From NCBI GenBank assembly GCA_002099365.1, contig MSED01000012.1, positions 186,001 to 250,000 on the forward strand: a stretch of DNA of 64,000 nt, written 5' to 3'. Below, in pieces: positions 34,335 to 46,324 of this stretch. How positions within the stretch are numbered: the first letter of the stretch is position 1; each line of letters opens with the position of its first letter. The position numbers and the translations under genes are program-made. The notes beneath the pieces are model-generated. The model was not told the DNA's origin. It saw nothing but the letters and a program-made list of their open reading frames with translations, and did not search any database. Origin of the DNA: Phialophora verrucosa (Eukaryota > Ascomycota > Eurotiomycetes > Chaetothyriales > Herpotrichiellaceae).

Positions 34335-35669
34335 AACGGAAACTGCATTAAAGGGAGCGGGCCTCGCTCATAGGCGGCGCTCGCACGAAGCCCTTGCAGG
34401 CACGAGTCTCGGGTGGCGCCTCGCTTGTGGAGCTGGCCACAGTAACTGATTTCCACCTTGCAAGCACGTCGGCCAGGGCTGCGTAGGCTGGCTTACTAAA
34501 AGGCACGTCTGCCTGGCGCCTTGCAAAGCCTGTGGACGTGTTAGTCTTCCTCTAGTTCCACAGATCAGCAGTTTCGATGTCGCGGAGTTTGGCGGGAGAA
34601 GCTTCGACTCATGTTATTGGAACTCACCTGCTTCTCGGCAAACTAATGGCTGCGTTCATTTTCATCCTTCAATGAACCTCCGAATATGCTTCACAAAGCC
34701 TTGCGGGCTTTCCTTGGAGGCATCATGCCCAGAATCCTTCACCCTAGGGTTGGGGCTTTGTAGAATTCACTGCCATTTGATCCGCCATCCTATGCTCAGG
34801 ACGTTATTCGCACCCGTCAGGATCATATTCTGACTTTAACCTTGCCCTTTTCCTCGGTTCGCTGGCGGTTGTGGTCGGCATCCCTCTCAAAAAGCGCAGT
34901 ATGTCAAAACGCGCCGACACGGTCGGCATCGGTATCTATGACATCCGGGAGAATGTAGCTTAAACGATCTAGGCCAGACAGTCGACGAAGTGCATAAGGT
35001 ATATTCGTTTTTTGCCCTGCACTAATGATACGTCGAAGAGCCAAAGCAAAGCGGTTTCATGACATGGCGGAACTGGTAGGATGTTTCCGGGAAGCTGTGG
35101 ATTGACAAAATGGGTTTCTTCTCCTTCGGTTGATGTGCAAGTGCTCGGCACAGAAGTTGCTGGCCGATCACCCGGACATTGGAGTTGAGCGACCCGATTG
35201 AATACCTGGATTGTCTCAGAGGGGTCTGACATGGCCGAAAAATGTTGAAAAATGTTGACTTGCTTTAATTGGAAACAACCGGGCAAAGCTGGATGAACTT
35301 CCAGTGCAAACAATGAACAATTGCTTCTCATGCGATCATGTATATAACTTCGGTGTTGGCAAGGAGCCACAGATCCCGAGAAAGTCGAGGGCAGTCATGC
35401 ATAGTTATCGAAATCAAAGTGAACATGCGCTCGAAGAGACCCAGGCACACACAGCGCATGCTCAGCGTCACAGAATAGGTGGCAGCATTGGGGTACGGCG
35501 GAAATACATATCCGAGATCCCCAGCTGGACCAAAAATGCGCACTGGCCGATCGCAAAACAGAGAGCTGATAGAAGGCGGTCCAAACAACCGAATGTGAGT
35601 ATAACGCATGCCTCACTTAACCAGATGCGGCAGAGATGCCGTTGGATATAAGCTGTAGGCGGCCAGGCC
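34335..35669. other. Intergenic, convergent 3' region
   Basis: About 1.3 kb. A leftward 133-codon frame at 34969-35370 has no domain or coding-like character. I support nothing. Confidence 0.4.
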
Positions 35670-36763
35670 TCATGTAGCGATGCCATTCGGATCATTTTCC
35701 TCACCATAGACGAAACCTTCACCCAGATAGACGGTAGACCCCCCACCGTACCACAAGGTGCCATTTCGAAAGTCAAGGCCTTTTTCTTCGCCAACTACCC
35801 ACTGGCCTCCGGGTTTGATCGGTTGGCCTTCCTGCGGCCAATATTCAGCTTCCAGCCACTGGTTGATCATTTCGAGCTCTTTGATCCAATGCTTGCGCTT
35901 CTTGAGATCGAGGGCGGCACTCTCATCCAGAGGGTTGCCACCAAAGACGTTGGGCGAATTGAATCGCGCAATGGTGAGATGGGCAGAAGGTATCACGTAT
36001 CTGGAGCCGACCTCGATACCGGCATCTGAAATGGCAGCATAGGTGTCTCGGCGCAAATGGTGGTATGTATATTTGTCATCCTCAGCGGTTCGGCCGTTCG
36101 AAGGTGCTTCCCCAGCGGCAGGGACCCAACTTAGTGCCAGGGCCGCCGAGTCATAGCTCAGAAGAGGCTTGACAAGTCTTGCGCGATGGGAGCACGTGTG
36201 ATCGGCTATGGATTTGCAGTGGTCCTTCAGTTTCTTGATCTGACCATCGATTTCCTCTTCGGATTTCGAGTGAGCAACCTCCATGACCGTAATGTGTAGG
36301 TTTTCAAGCGGCATCAGCCAAAGGTCTAGATCGTGAGCGGCGAGAACCCAGAGAGAAAGCGCGTGGAATTACCTGGAGCGGCATCCTTCAGCTTGGACTG
36401 TATGACATCTATCAAGGTCTTGACTTTCTGAGGCGGTCTTCCCCAGAATACGAGGCAGTGTCGAGGATCTATGTAGGAAGCATCCTTCTGTGGGCCATCG
36501 AGCTTGACAAGATGCTCGTCAAGGACCCAGCCGTTGAAGTCATCGCCAAGTATCGTCTCTTTTTGTTGCGCATTCCTAGTTAACCGATGAATCGCATAGC
36601 GTTCTTGAATCAATTGCTGCCCGGATAGTTAGCTGCGAGATAGTGGACGAACGGCGGCACAGCTAACCGGGTCACCATGGCACGCAATGATCAGACCATC
36701 ATAAGGATTTGATGTGACCGGGGTGGAAGCGCCGGAAAGGTCCTCAAACGCGACCTTTGCCAT
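35670..36763 (-). CDS. 2H phosphoesterase-like protein (RNA ligase/cyclic nucleotide phosphodiesterase family)
   Basis: Three exons, 36763..36668, 36616..36373 and 36325..35670, give 331 residues. Introns of 51 and 47 bases have GTTAGC/GGGCAG and GTAATT/ATCTAG ends, with a CTAACT branch site in the first. The two HxT signature motifs of the 2H superfamily are present: LENLHITVMEVAHS and SAHLTIARF. The N-terminal segment (MAKVAFEDLSGASTP, then SNPYDGLI) and RHCLVFWGRPP are typical of the fungal AKAP7/LigT-like group. Superfamily members hydrolyse or ligate 2',3'-cyclic or 2'-5' phosphodiester bonds in RNA or nucleotides. The natural substrate of this fungal group is not known. The start at 36763 was chosen over 36877 because the conserved block begins there. 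Confidence 0.82.
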
Positions 36764-37101
36764 TTTTTCACGTACCACTTGTTTCCAATGACCGGCCTGA
36801 CCTCGATGCGAGGCCGAAGCTGAAGAATGTCGCCGTGGGAGTGAGGCGTAGTTCTGAAGAGCTCCCTGTTGGTACATGATCGTGATGATACGAGTTCGGT
36901 CGAGCAAAGGCGCCTAAGAGGCAAATCCGACCCGCTGGAGAGGATCGGGCTCGGCACACCTGCCCAAAGCAATCGCCCACATTTTCGCACTGTGCGTCTT
37001 GGCATTTGGCTGCGGGCTCAATCTTGTCGAATTGCGATTCGATTGTTCGTCAACGACAACTCATCATTCTTCTTGCAGGACATTGCCAGCAAACCGTCAA
37101 G
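36764..37101. promoter_or_regulatory. Short shared promoter of the 2H gene and eL42
   Basis: About 340 bases lie between divergent start codons, so both promoters must be here. I identify no specific element. Starting the 2H protein at 36877 instead would shrink the gap. Confidence 0.4.
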
Positions 37102-37846
37102 ATGGTAAGTCATTCAGCCGCCCTCTATTCGAAGTCTGCGCAACACCCTGGTTAGACAGCATGAGCAAGCCGGGGAGCGAGGAAGAACCAACAGATGGAA
37201 TGGCATACCTTGAAGAATTGAGCGGCGCAGAGGGAGGATTTGCCCGAGGCAGGGTCGAATTGAGACATGGGCGCTGAAGTGAAGGGCTTTGGTTGCTGAT
37301 AGAAATGGAGGAAGCTGCTCGAAGACATATTTTTTGGACAGCGAACAACTTCAAGTGTCCCGAACGCGCTGACTCGGGTTTTCGTCTTACCAGGTCAACG
37401 TCCCAAAGACCCGCCGCACCTATTGCAAGGGCAAGGCTTGCAAGAAGCACACTCAACACAAAGTCACCCAATACAAGGCCGGCAAAGTACGAGATTCCCC
37501 CTCCAATCGATCACGAGACTCGCTCGTCTGGATACTCACACTCTCTCTCTACAGGCCTCGCTATTCGCCCAAGGAAAGCGCCGATACGACCGCAAGCAGT
37601 CCGGTTATGGTGGTCAAACGAAGCCTGTGTTCCACAAGAAGGCCAAGACAACCAAGAAGGTGGTATTGAGATTGGAGTGCACGATATGCAAGACCAAGGC
37701 ACAGTTATCGCTCAAGCGATGCAAGCACTTCGAGTTGGGGTACGTCCATATCACAACTTCCGCTTCGGCCAAGAGGTTCGGGAGACTGACTTTGATTTCT
37801 GTACAGTGGTGACAAGAAGACGAAGGGTGCGGCTCTTGTGTTCTAG
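37102..37846 (+). CDS. RPL44: 60S ribosomal protein eL42 (L44/L36a)
   Basis: Four exons, 37102..37104, 37394..37486, 37555..37739 and 37807..37846, give 106 residues. The first exon is a lone ATG followed by a 289-base intron (GTAAGT...ACCAG). The others are 68 and 67 bases. The protein is nearly invariant in eukaryotes: VNVPKTRRTYCKGKACKKH, then YDRKQSGYGGQTKPVFHKKA, zinc-binding CxxC pairs and a C-terminal GAALVF. eL42 lines the ribosomal E site. Residue 56 is Pro, the form associated in yeasts with cycloheximide sensitivity (Gln there gives resistance). A single-codon first exon is common in fungal ribosomal protein genes. The long first intron may hold regulatory sequence. Confidence 0.97.
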
Positions 37847-39186
37847 ACGTGGAGGAGACTTGCAATTTCTCATTGGGATGCGATGGCAAAAAGCGCAAAG
37901 ATTCTGCAATTGCGAGAGAGAGGCGACGATGATGCGCACTGGGTCAAGCTGATCCGATTTTACGGCATGCATGGACCTCAGACGGATCTGCGCTTGTGGA
38001 ATTCAGCGACCACTTGAGTCTACTTAAGAATATGCTGCAGAAGCTTTCTCCTCCCGATCTGTTCTCGTCCTCTATTGTTTGCGTATCTACAACTGTCCCT
38101 CGGTGTCTCTGTCTCTGGCAATCGGCACGCAATCTCTCCCTGGCCACCAAAGCCGGAGTCCTTCACCTTCTACGTTGTTGGCGTCGTCATTTCGGATGCT
38201 CACTTAGCTCGACAAAGATCTCATGAAGCGGGGGGGCAGGTATTAACAAACAGCTTGCAAAGGGGCCACGCCAAAGCAGGAGAACCAAATAATATTCCAG
38301 GTAGCCAGTGTGGAAATAAGGGAAATCTCAATGAGCTTGAACCCGGGACCACATACCTTCCGGAGCCCCTCGACTATTGCAGTGGAACACCGGGAGCCTC
38401 ATCCATGAGAAAGAAATCACTTTACTCGCGTGCTGTAGTACCATTTATGCTCACTAAGCCAATTAATCAACCATCACTTCATCCTCTGACCAATACGTGC
38501 GCAGACTGTCCACCGGCATCTCGGCACGCCCAATACGTCGGCAATACGAGGACGAAGGTGCGAAAGCCAAAGAGGGATTTGGACTCTTCCAGGGTTCGTG
38601 AGCCCGCAGAGAGATGGGCCTCCCCGTCTTACCCCGCGATTCGAGAAGGAACAGGTGACCACAGGGCTCATGATCGACATCAAGTTACCTAGCACAGCAC
38701 CACACAGTACGAAGTACGTGTATTCACAAAGCACCGGTTGTTGCCTTGATGTGTTCTATTAATATCACCCTGCCAGCATTCGTTGTCAAAAAGCCTCACC
38801 TCGTCGAGAATCGCGCCCATCGCTTGAGGCTGACTTGCTCTTCTAGGTCTGCTTGTTTGTGGGAAGAACAGCACATTTCGACTGCCACCTTCGGTACAGA
38901 GCAGCAAGCATAAAATAAAAATACTGCTACCAAGTCTACGGGTAGATCACTTGACTTTTAGCGAGAGGGCATTGCCGGCTGACCTTTTGCCCGACCTTGC
39001 CTTTCCTTTCTTTGAACCAACACCTTGACTTGAAGTCGAAGTTGAATCAAACTTCAATCAGCACTCGTCGCCCTTGTCATCTCATCACCTACCACTGACC
39101 CCTCCCTGGAGATTTCTTATCTCCAGCACGCCAGCTCGCCTCCTAACCAACGTCCGCCATCCTCTCCAGCCCAATTATCTCGCGCA
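37847..39186. other. Intergenic
   Basis: About 1.3 kb between two rightward genes. A long open frame at 38075-38692 has no ATG at its start, no domain and mixed character, and I do not call it a gene. Confidence 0.4.
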
Positions 39187-39941
39187 ATGCCCTCCCTCTT
39201 CTCTAATGAATACTCCCGCGGCCCGCTCTACCAGTACTGGAAGGAGCGAGGCCAGGAAGAAAGTTCCCTCCGCAGGTAAGTTGGACTATATTTCACCCTC
39301 ACCCGGGCCGCCTCGGTCCACATATTAGTACACGCACCTTCTTGGGTATCCGAAGTTCGGTTTCGGTTTCTTTGACACGAATTCACCTCTCATGACATGT
39401 CCACGCCAGCGGGCAACGAGTCCGCCAATACCGATACTGATAGCAGTGCTAACGAGCGCACAGTCAACGCGTGGACGAAGCAAAACTCCGCGCGAAGGGC
39501 TTTAACCCCCTAGACGCGGCATACGGCCCGAGTTCCTCAGAAAGTTACGCAAGCAGAGAAGGCAGAGGCCCGCCTGGCTATGCGTCTGTCTCCGCGGATG
39601 AGGCGCTCGCAGAGGCAAGCAGGAGCGGCGGTCCAGTTAGCGATGACCTCCCCGCCTATGTCGACCCTGATTCACGCTCTGGCTCCGGCTCTCGCTCCCG
39701 CTCCCACGACGATGGTGCCCTTCTCTCCGCAGAGGAGGAGAAAGCCCGGCTCCGCGCGCTGGAGGAACAGAACCAGCAGACTCGATCTGACGAAGCGGTC
39801 GCGAGGGCTCTGTCCGATGAAGGGCCGGAGGAGGACGGCAAGGGGAAGGGGCCACAACGGAAGAAAAGCACGGTGGGGAAAGTGGGACGGTGGCTGGCGG
39901 ACGCGGCGAGCGGGTATACGAAGAGGCAGGAGCGGTGGTAG
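39187..39941 (+). CDS. Small charged hypothetical protein
   Basis: Two exons, 39187..39275 and 39464..39941, give 188 residues. The 188-base intron has a GTAAGT donor, a GCTAAC branch site and a CGCACAG acceptor. The first exon (MPSLFSNEYSRGPLYQYWKE) has the feel of a conserved fungal N-terminus. The rest is acidic/basic and probably disordered, with an acidic helix (EEEKARLRALEEQNQQTRSD), an Asp/Glu-rich DEAVARALSDE segment and a basic tail (KKSTVGKVGRWLADAASGY). DEAVARALSDE faintly recalls a ubiquitin-interacting helix, but this is too weak to call. There is no signal peptide or membrane segment. Role unknown. Confidence 0.72.
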
Positions 39942-40936
39942 GCCTGGGGGCTGCTGGGTCTGCTGGCCCCCGGTGCTCGGGCGCGAAAGGTGATCACCGA
40001 TTGAAGTTCTACCAGGATACGATGTTTACGACGACGACGACGACGACGACTGTAATTATGGTACGTAGTGATATGGCTGTCCTGATTAGCAAGCACAGGT
40101 CAGGAGCGTATAGATTTCATGGAGATCAGGTGAACGTGTGGTTCCAGTCGGTCCCGCCAGTCTAATATGCCAGGTCAATTCACACTGCCGGGTCGGTAAT
40201 CCAGAATCGCGCGACCACTTTGACGTGGCTGGCGACGTTGTCGGTTGTCTCGACCTTGAAATCTACCATTCCTCGCGCGGTCTTCGCGCAGAATCCGTGC
40301 CAAGTGACTCCTACCGGCGGTTTGGATGCCTCCGGCCAAGTTATGCACGTTCTAGGCGTAGGGATGTCTCTACCAGTGTGACTTGATTCGGAGGACATGA
40401 TGAATCCAAAGGGGTCGGGAGCGACGGCTTATACTACGAAGACCTATGGTAATATTATGTACAACCGCGTGGACGCCCATGACGCGCTTGGCTGCGTCAT
40501 TCCCACCCTCGGGCAATCTTGTCAGTCATAGCAGAAAAATTAAAAAAAAATGAACACTGTAATTACCTCTTGCACTGGTTCATGAGCATCCAATCTCCTT
40601 CACATCTGGTGATTATTCCGTGCTGACACCGGTACAGAGATCCAGTCTGGAACATCGAGCTCGGCCTGAAAATGCGACCAAAGAAAGCCGCTTCCGGAGA
40701 CGGCTGCGTACGATTCATCAGCGCAAGGTGATATGGAGGTATCCGACCCAGCTAATGACCACCGAGGGCTTCCACCACGACTGCGCCAGGCTCCTCCGGA
40801 ACGTTTGACTCGAGGACGAAATCCATTATTGACTGTATTTCACGTTATATATTCACGTCCTATCTGGTAGGAGAATACCGAGTATTGTGGATGAAATTCG
40901 ATTGAATTGCTGGATTAACAACACCTCCCCTCCAAG
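39942..40936. other. Intergenic boundary before the accessory cluster
   Basis: About 1 kb with an ACG repeat (40028-40050) and an A-rich run near 40540. No gene is seen. It marks the change from housekeeping to accessory genes. Confidence 0.4.
40028..40050. repeat. ACG trinucleotide microsatellite
   Basis: About seven to eight uninterrupted ACG units just downstream of a coding region. Confidence 0.9.
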
Positions 40937-42977
40937 ATGTCCGAAGCTCCGAGTATCAAGGTCGGAGACGTCCCGATACTGTTTCGCCCACTGAAGCGCC
41001 CGGAACTCGGGGTCTTTGGGTATGACGGGCAGAGCATTCGGTGACTCTCCTTCCCGTGGGCCATAGGAAGAGAGACGGTGTCAAAGCTTTCGAGGTCGAC
41101 ACCATTTGGGAGAAGGATGTCGAAATCCGGATGCGTGACAATGTCATCCTCCGGGCAGATATATTCCGCCCGGCAGCTTCTGATTCGGCGCCCGTACCAG
41201 CGATACTTCCCTGGAGCCCGTACGGCAAAACCGGTAGAGGTGGGTGATGGTGGTCGTTGGCGGCACTTTCGCTGATCGGATGAACCCCAGGACTCTCTCT
41301 GGATGTCATGCCCGGGCGGATGGGTGTGCCCTCCGACGTCACGTCTGGATATGAGAAGTTCGAGGCGCCAGATCCGGCAGAGTGGACTGCTCGTGGCTAC
41401 GCAGTGGTGAACGTTGACTCTCGGGGCGCCTGGGATTCAGAAGGCTATCTTTGGTCAGTAAATGGGCCCCTCCCCTGCCTTTGGCTTCCTGTCTGACATT
41501 CCATGCGTATTAGCTGGGCAGGTACTCAGGAGGGTCGAGACGGGTACGATGCCATCGAGTGGATTGCTAAGCTTCCGTGGTGCAATGGAAGCGTAGCCAC
41601 AGCGGGAAATTCGTGGCTTGGCCGAGCACAGTGGTATATTGCTGCGGAGCGGCCCCCGTCGCTGAAGTGTATTGCGCCGCTGGAGGGCTCGGGCGATCTC
41701 TACCGAGAAATCCATGTCCGTGGAGGCATTGCCTGCACACCATTCCTAGACTGGATGATGAACAACCTGAGAGGTATGTCCAACGGCTGGTGATCTCTGT
41801 CGCATCTAGTGATTAACGGTTGGCTGAAGGCCGAGGCTTCATGGAAGACCCGGTCCAGATGCTGAAACAGTATCCCCTCATGAACGATTACTGGCGAGAT
41901 AAGCGCGCAGAAGTGTCACGGATCCAAGTGCCGGCGTACATTCTAGCCAGCTATTCGACCTTCCTCCATCTGCCGGGGAGCCTGCGCGGCTACGAAGAGA
42001 TGCCTCATAATAACAAATGGTTAGTTTGATATTGGCCGCCGCAAACAAGGCATTATGATGAAGTGGAGGTACACTAGGGACTGATCATCTATTTCTACAG
42101 GCTCAGAGTGCACGAAAGCCAGGAATGGCACGATCTGTACCAGAAGGAAACCAGTGATGAGCTACAGGCCTTCTTCGACTGCTACTTGAAAGGCATAGAT
42201 AACGGATGGGAGATAACCACACCTCGAGTTCGCGTCTCACTGTTGGGCTATAATGTCGCCAACGTCAAGAACCAGATCTTCCCAGCGTGGCCGATCCCCA
42301 AAACGACATATCAGACCCTGTACATTGGTCCGGAACAGCGACTCGTTCTTGAACCAACAAACTCGGAAGGGATCATGTCGTATCAGTCCGACGTTGACAG
42401 TCAACAGATTGACAATGACAGCGAAGAGCTCGTGTTCCGAGTGAAATTGCCCGAAAGGACTTTTCTCATCGGAAGCGTCAAGGCCGTGCTGTACATGTCC
42501 TGCGACGACATGGACGACATGGACATCTTTCTTCAAGTCCGGAAGGCCGACGCCGCGGGTAACATCCTGCGCAGCTACAATGTGCCCGAGCAAGACATGG
42601 CGAGACAGGGATTGCCCAGGGAGAAAGTGCCATTGATCAACCCGGTGGTGTACCTGGGGCCACACGGTCAAATCCGGGCGAGCCATCGTGCCATCGATAC
42701 CAAGATCTCCAAACCACACTACATCTCGCACAGCCACCTGACCGAAGAGCCCGTGCCGGCGGGGCAAGTCGTCCGAGTTGAGACCAGTATCTGGCCAGGC
42801 GGCATCATCTTCGAGAAGGACGAGTTCCTGGTGATCAAGATCAGCGGGCATCCCATGTATCTGGCCGAGTTTCCGACGTTGAGGGGGGCATTCAAAGCAC
42901 GCAACAAGGGCTTGCACAAGGTCAGGTATGGTGGCAAGGTTGGCAGTCACTTTGTAGTTCCGTTCGTGCAGCCGTAG
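40937..42977 (+). CDS. S15/CocE-type alpha/beta hydrolase (X-Pro dipeptidyl-peptidase-like) 1
   Basis: Six exons, 40937..41019, 41067..41239, 41291..41453, 41514..41773, 41830..42019 and 42101..42977, give 581 residues with every phase consistent. Introns are 47-81 bases. The catalytic domain shows MRDNVILRADIFRPA, the oxyanion-region motif PWSPYGKTGR, YAVVNVDSRGAWDSEGY, GRDGYDAIEWIAKLPWCNG and the nucleophile elbow AGNSWLG. The C-terminal half is the non-catalytic jelly-roll domain of PepX/CocE proteins (DMDIFLQVRKADAAGN, VPAGQVVRVETSIWPGG). The family cleaves esters and amides; CocE hydrolyses cocaine and others cleave X-Pro peptides or acylated antibiotics. No secretion signal is seen, so it is likely cytosolic. 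A second, distinct member lies 5 kb away on the other strand. The substrate is unknown. Confidence 0.88.
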
Positions 42978-43188
42978 AGTGGCAGCGAAGAATGAGTCTG
43001 GCGAATGAGACGTGAGGACCAGAAGAGAAAAGCCATCCGGTCGAAAGGAAAATCGTCCAAAGCAATAAGATTGACTGGCGTGAAAGACAAGACCAGAAAA
43101 GGAAGAACAACAACCGCAACAACCACAACGAAAACCCTTATCTGTTTAAAGGTCTCCTCTGGACGAAATCCTCGACGAAGAATCTACT

Positions 43189-43704
43189 CTATTTAACCTC
43201 AAAAGTCATATGTGTTCCCAACTCGACCCCGTTGACCACGGGGTTCTTGGCCGGCGCCAGCACGCACAAGATCCGCGCCCACTCATCTGTATCGTTATCC
43301 CACCCATGCATGGTGGCGCGCTGAACCACGACGCCCCCTTCCGACACGGGCGTCTTGGACCCATCATCCAACGTGAGGGCCACCGTCCCCTTCAACACAA
43401 CGACATAGTCCTGCGAAATCGTGCGGTGAAGCTTCCCCCTCGAGTGGGGAGGGAAGTCGACAACGCGCAACACGCTACCCTGGTTGACGATCCCCGTGGA
43501 GACGGCGCTCATGTCGGCCGTGGTCATGACGTCCGCGGGGAACGTGTCGCTTGACCAGAGAAGCGTGGCGATGTTGCCGTGCGCTTGGGGCGCGTCGAGG
43601 AGGAGGTCGTCGCGGCTGATGTAGGCTTTGGCTTGGTCGTTGTGGCTTGTTACTATGCGGCGGATGGGTTGGGGAGGGACGGTGGCTTGCGAGTTGCTCG
43701 ACAT
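43189..43704 (-). CDS. Small cupin-domain protein
   Basis: Single exon, 171 residues. The double-stranded beta-helix cupin core covers about residues 75-150: the first motif is FPPHSRGKLHRTISQDYVVV and the second VVVQRATMHGWDN. The first motif keeps one His and the second one His, so metal ligation may be partial. There is no signal peptide. Cupins of this length often sit in fungal catabolic or biosynthetic clusters, where members act as isomerases, dioxygenases or decarboxylases. No reaction can be assigned here. It converges on hydrolase 1. Confidence 0.88.
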   Translation of the reverse strand: MSSNSQATVPPQPIRRIVTSHNDQAKAYISRDDLLLDAPQAHGNIATLLWSSDTFPADVMTTADMSAVSTGIVNQGSVLRVVDFPPHSRGKLHRTISQDYVVVLKGTVALTLDDGSKTPVSEGGVVVQRATMHGWDNDTDEWARILCVLAPAKNPVVNGVELGTHMTFEVK

Positions 43705-44657
43705 GGTGTCTCTCTGTTTCTTGCTGGATATGGATTTACGGTTCGACCGTCTTGCCGGGTCGTGTGTGGATATTGGCTGGGCCCGGCTACAGTGGTGAAT
43801 GAATCAATCAATTCTTGGTTTTGATTCGGACTCGGTGTGAGCAGCATAGGAAGCATAGGATGAACCCGCCAGTGATTCAACGTACAAGTACCTTCACGTC
43901 AAATAGATTTGGAGGAATCCAGGCAAGATTCAATGTATCTTCACGTTATGTAGATGTAGAACAACCCGAACAGTCCTGCTAGCGTGGGAGCCGGATGGAG
44001 TGTATACAGTAATCAGTACATGTGACTTTTCCAGCCTGCAGTTTATCCCGTTAGGATATCCCCAAGTGCTCGAACTCGGGGTGGAAGGTTTCTCTGGTCT
44101 CTGGAGCCGACGACGTGAATAATTGTTCCCCGCCATACCCATTACATCAGGTAAGATACCCCTTTCCCCCCAAAAACATCCCGTCGGTATATCTTACTCC
44201 ATACTCCATATCCACGCCCCATAGATTAATTACTTAGCGGAGGGCGCATGGTGGAATGGGTGTGTTCCGGACCTGATGCGATCGGATCCATGTGCTCCGT
44301 AGTCCGTAATTCCTATGCATTGGTCCCGTCGGCTCCAGGACGGAGTACAGTTCATGGAACCAGTTTCGAACCACAAATCAATGCCCGACCGTGGGTACAG
44401 AGCTGGACTGGACAGCATTCGGACGTGCAATGCGATGAAATCCGGCTGTCATCTACTCTTACACGTACTCAGCCGACGTTGGCACGGCCGAATGGAATGG
44501 AACGGAGTGGAATACCTCCCTCTCCCTGAAGGAGGCTGTTGAGGATCAAGATTCATGTGATGAAGGAGATTTGGTATTGATCAAGGCTCCTGAAGCTACT
44601 ACTTTACGACCATCTCACTAGAATGAACAGCAATTAATCAATTATGCCTACCGCTAA
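43705..44657. other. Intergenic
   Basis: About 950 bases between two leftward genes, holding the cupin promoter and the 3' end of the ALDH-like gene. I see nothing else. Confidence 0.45.
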
Positions 44658-46324
44658 CTAATGCCACCATTTCCCATAAGATCGACCGAAGACAAGCCAT
44701 ACTCCCCCTGCACTAACCCCCACAATCGTCGTGAGCGCCATTCCCAAGCCCAGGAAAATGGCCTGTCCGAAGAAATTGAGCTGGTGGCCACTCCCTTGGA
44801 CAATCGGCGGGAGCGGCTCGAGAGCCTTGTCCAGCATCTTCTCGACCAAGGTTTGATCTCTGGGACTCACCGTGGAGCGTGGCGTATCGGGCTTTTTCGG
44901 CGGCAGGTATTGCGGCGCCGGCGTTTTGAACATCCCAGGCGAGTACCGCGGTGAAGGTGAGCTGGGATAGTGGAGGTGAGCCGGTGCCACTGGACCGACG
45001 AGCAAGTCAATGGGAATGTGGTTGATGGTGTACATGTGCGCGGTGGTAAAGCGGGAGAGGTAGTTTGCTTCCTTGAGCCCCGCGAACAGGAAGCATCCCG
45101 ATAGCGTGTGTCTGGTATTCGCAAGAATAATTAGATCGTCAATCCCAAAGGTGGCCACACCGGAAGATGAGACAACAATACATACCCTTTCAGCACGCTG
45201 AGTGCGTCGTCTAGGCTGCCAATGCGGCAAACCAGGATCGTCCGCTCACCAGGCTTCGTTGCCAAGGGCGATATTGTCCTGGGCACGATTGTCAGCACTG
45301 TTATTATATCAAAAGAGCGGCGTGGTCAAAACCCACCGGTCAACAAGCTCGAGAACGGATCCATATGATCCAGCCACCACTGTTTTGATACCTCCAATGT
45401 TGGCGCTGCTGTTGGCAGTTCTCTTGTCCTCGCGAGGCTGGCCATTGAGTCCATTTGCTTGCGTCTTCAGGCGGTGGCCTGCCGACCTCTCAACTACAAT
45501 TGCGACGAGTCGACCAATCAGATTCTCGGCCACGAACTCGTTGACCAGGACAGCTTGAGGTGCATATGCAGACCTGCCCTGGAACCCGAAACTGGCCTCT
45601 GTTATGGCCAGAGCGGCTTGATCGAGGTCGGCGGTGCGATCAATAACCGCAACCGCCCGAGCGGTAGCAGGGGATAACAATACGTGCAGCCACTCGTTCG
45701 GCTCAACGACTTCTTCCGTCTGGTTGACAAGCATGCACTTCCTGGTGAAATCGTGCGGTGGTCTTGATTTGGCAATCGCAAAGGTATCCGCGTCCAACGC
45801 TCCAGTCAAAACTTTCCTCAGCAACGCAGACGTCTGCGTCAATGTCTCGGGAAGCTGTGGGCCAGCCACCACATGTTAGAAGGGAACAACGGGGGATTCA
45901 ATCATTCGGAATGACTCACCTCCACGACGACACATGAGCCTGCTGCAACTGCCGCACCCAATGCCGAGAGGACAGAGAAGGTCAGAGTCCATCTCGAGGG
46001 GACGATGTACACAATGCCGACGGGTTTGGCATTCTGGACATTGTCAACGCCTGTCTCTACTCGGTGCACTGCTTTCAGATCTCTCTGTAAATCGAGAGAC
46101 ACGTAGTGAGTTCGAAGCTCGGAAAGCGCGCGGGCGAATTCGAAGTCGACTTCGGTCGAGGTTAAAAATGAGTCGGCTTGAATGGCGACCTTGATCGTGC
46201 TTGCCGCTTCGATCAATGCCTCGTACAGACGATGCAATTGTGCCTGTCTGTAACGAAATGGTTCTGCGCGACCGTCGAGCTGGGAGCTCTGGATGCGCGG
46301 AAAAGTGGTGGACGTGGTGGACAT
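44658..46324 (-). CDS. Aldehyde-dehydrogenase-like protein lacking the catalytic Cys, with C-terminal membrane segment
   Basis: Four exons, 46324..45920, 45854..45337, 45278..45186 and 45111..44658, give 489 residues. Introns of 65, 58 and 74 bases have GTGAGT, GTGGGT and GTATGT donors. The ALDH fold is visible in SALGAAVAAGSCVVVELPET, LDQAALAITEASFGFQGRSA followed by YAPQAVLVNEF, and a C-terminal GHTLSGCFLFAGLKEANYLS block. Where active enzymes have G-Q-x-C this protein reads G-R-S-A, and the usual catalytic Glu motif (E-L-G-G) is also absent. It is therefore probably not a dehydrogenase. A hydrophobic helix near the C-terminus (FFGQAIFLGLGMALTTIVG) suggests membrane attachment. A structural or regulatory pseudoenzyme is one reading, and an altered acyl-transfer activity is another. 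Confidence 0.82.

Noticed and set aside
38075..38692. 205-codon frame downstream of eL42
   Set aside because: No ATG at its start, no domain, no splice continuation and mixed character.
42237..42950. 237-codon frame antisense to hydrolase 1
   Set aside because: It overlaps the conserved last exon of the hydrolase and shows no domain.
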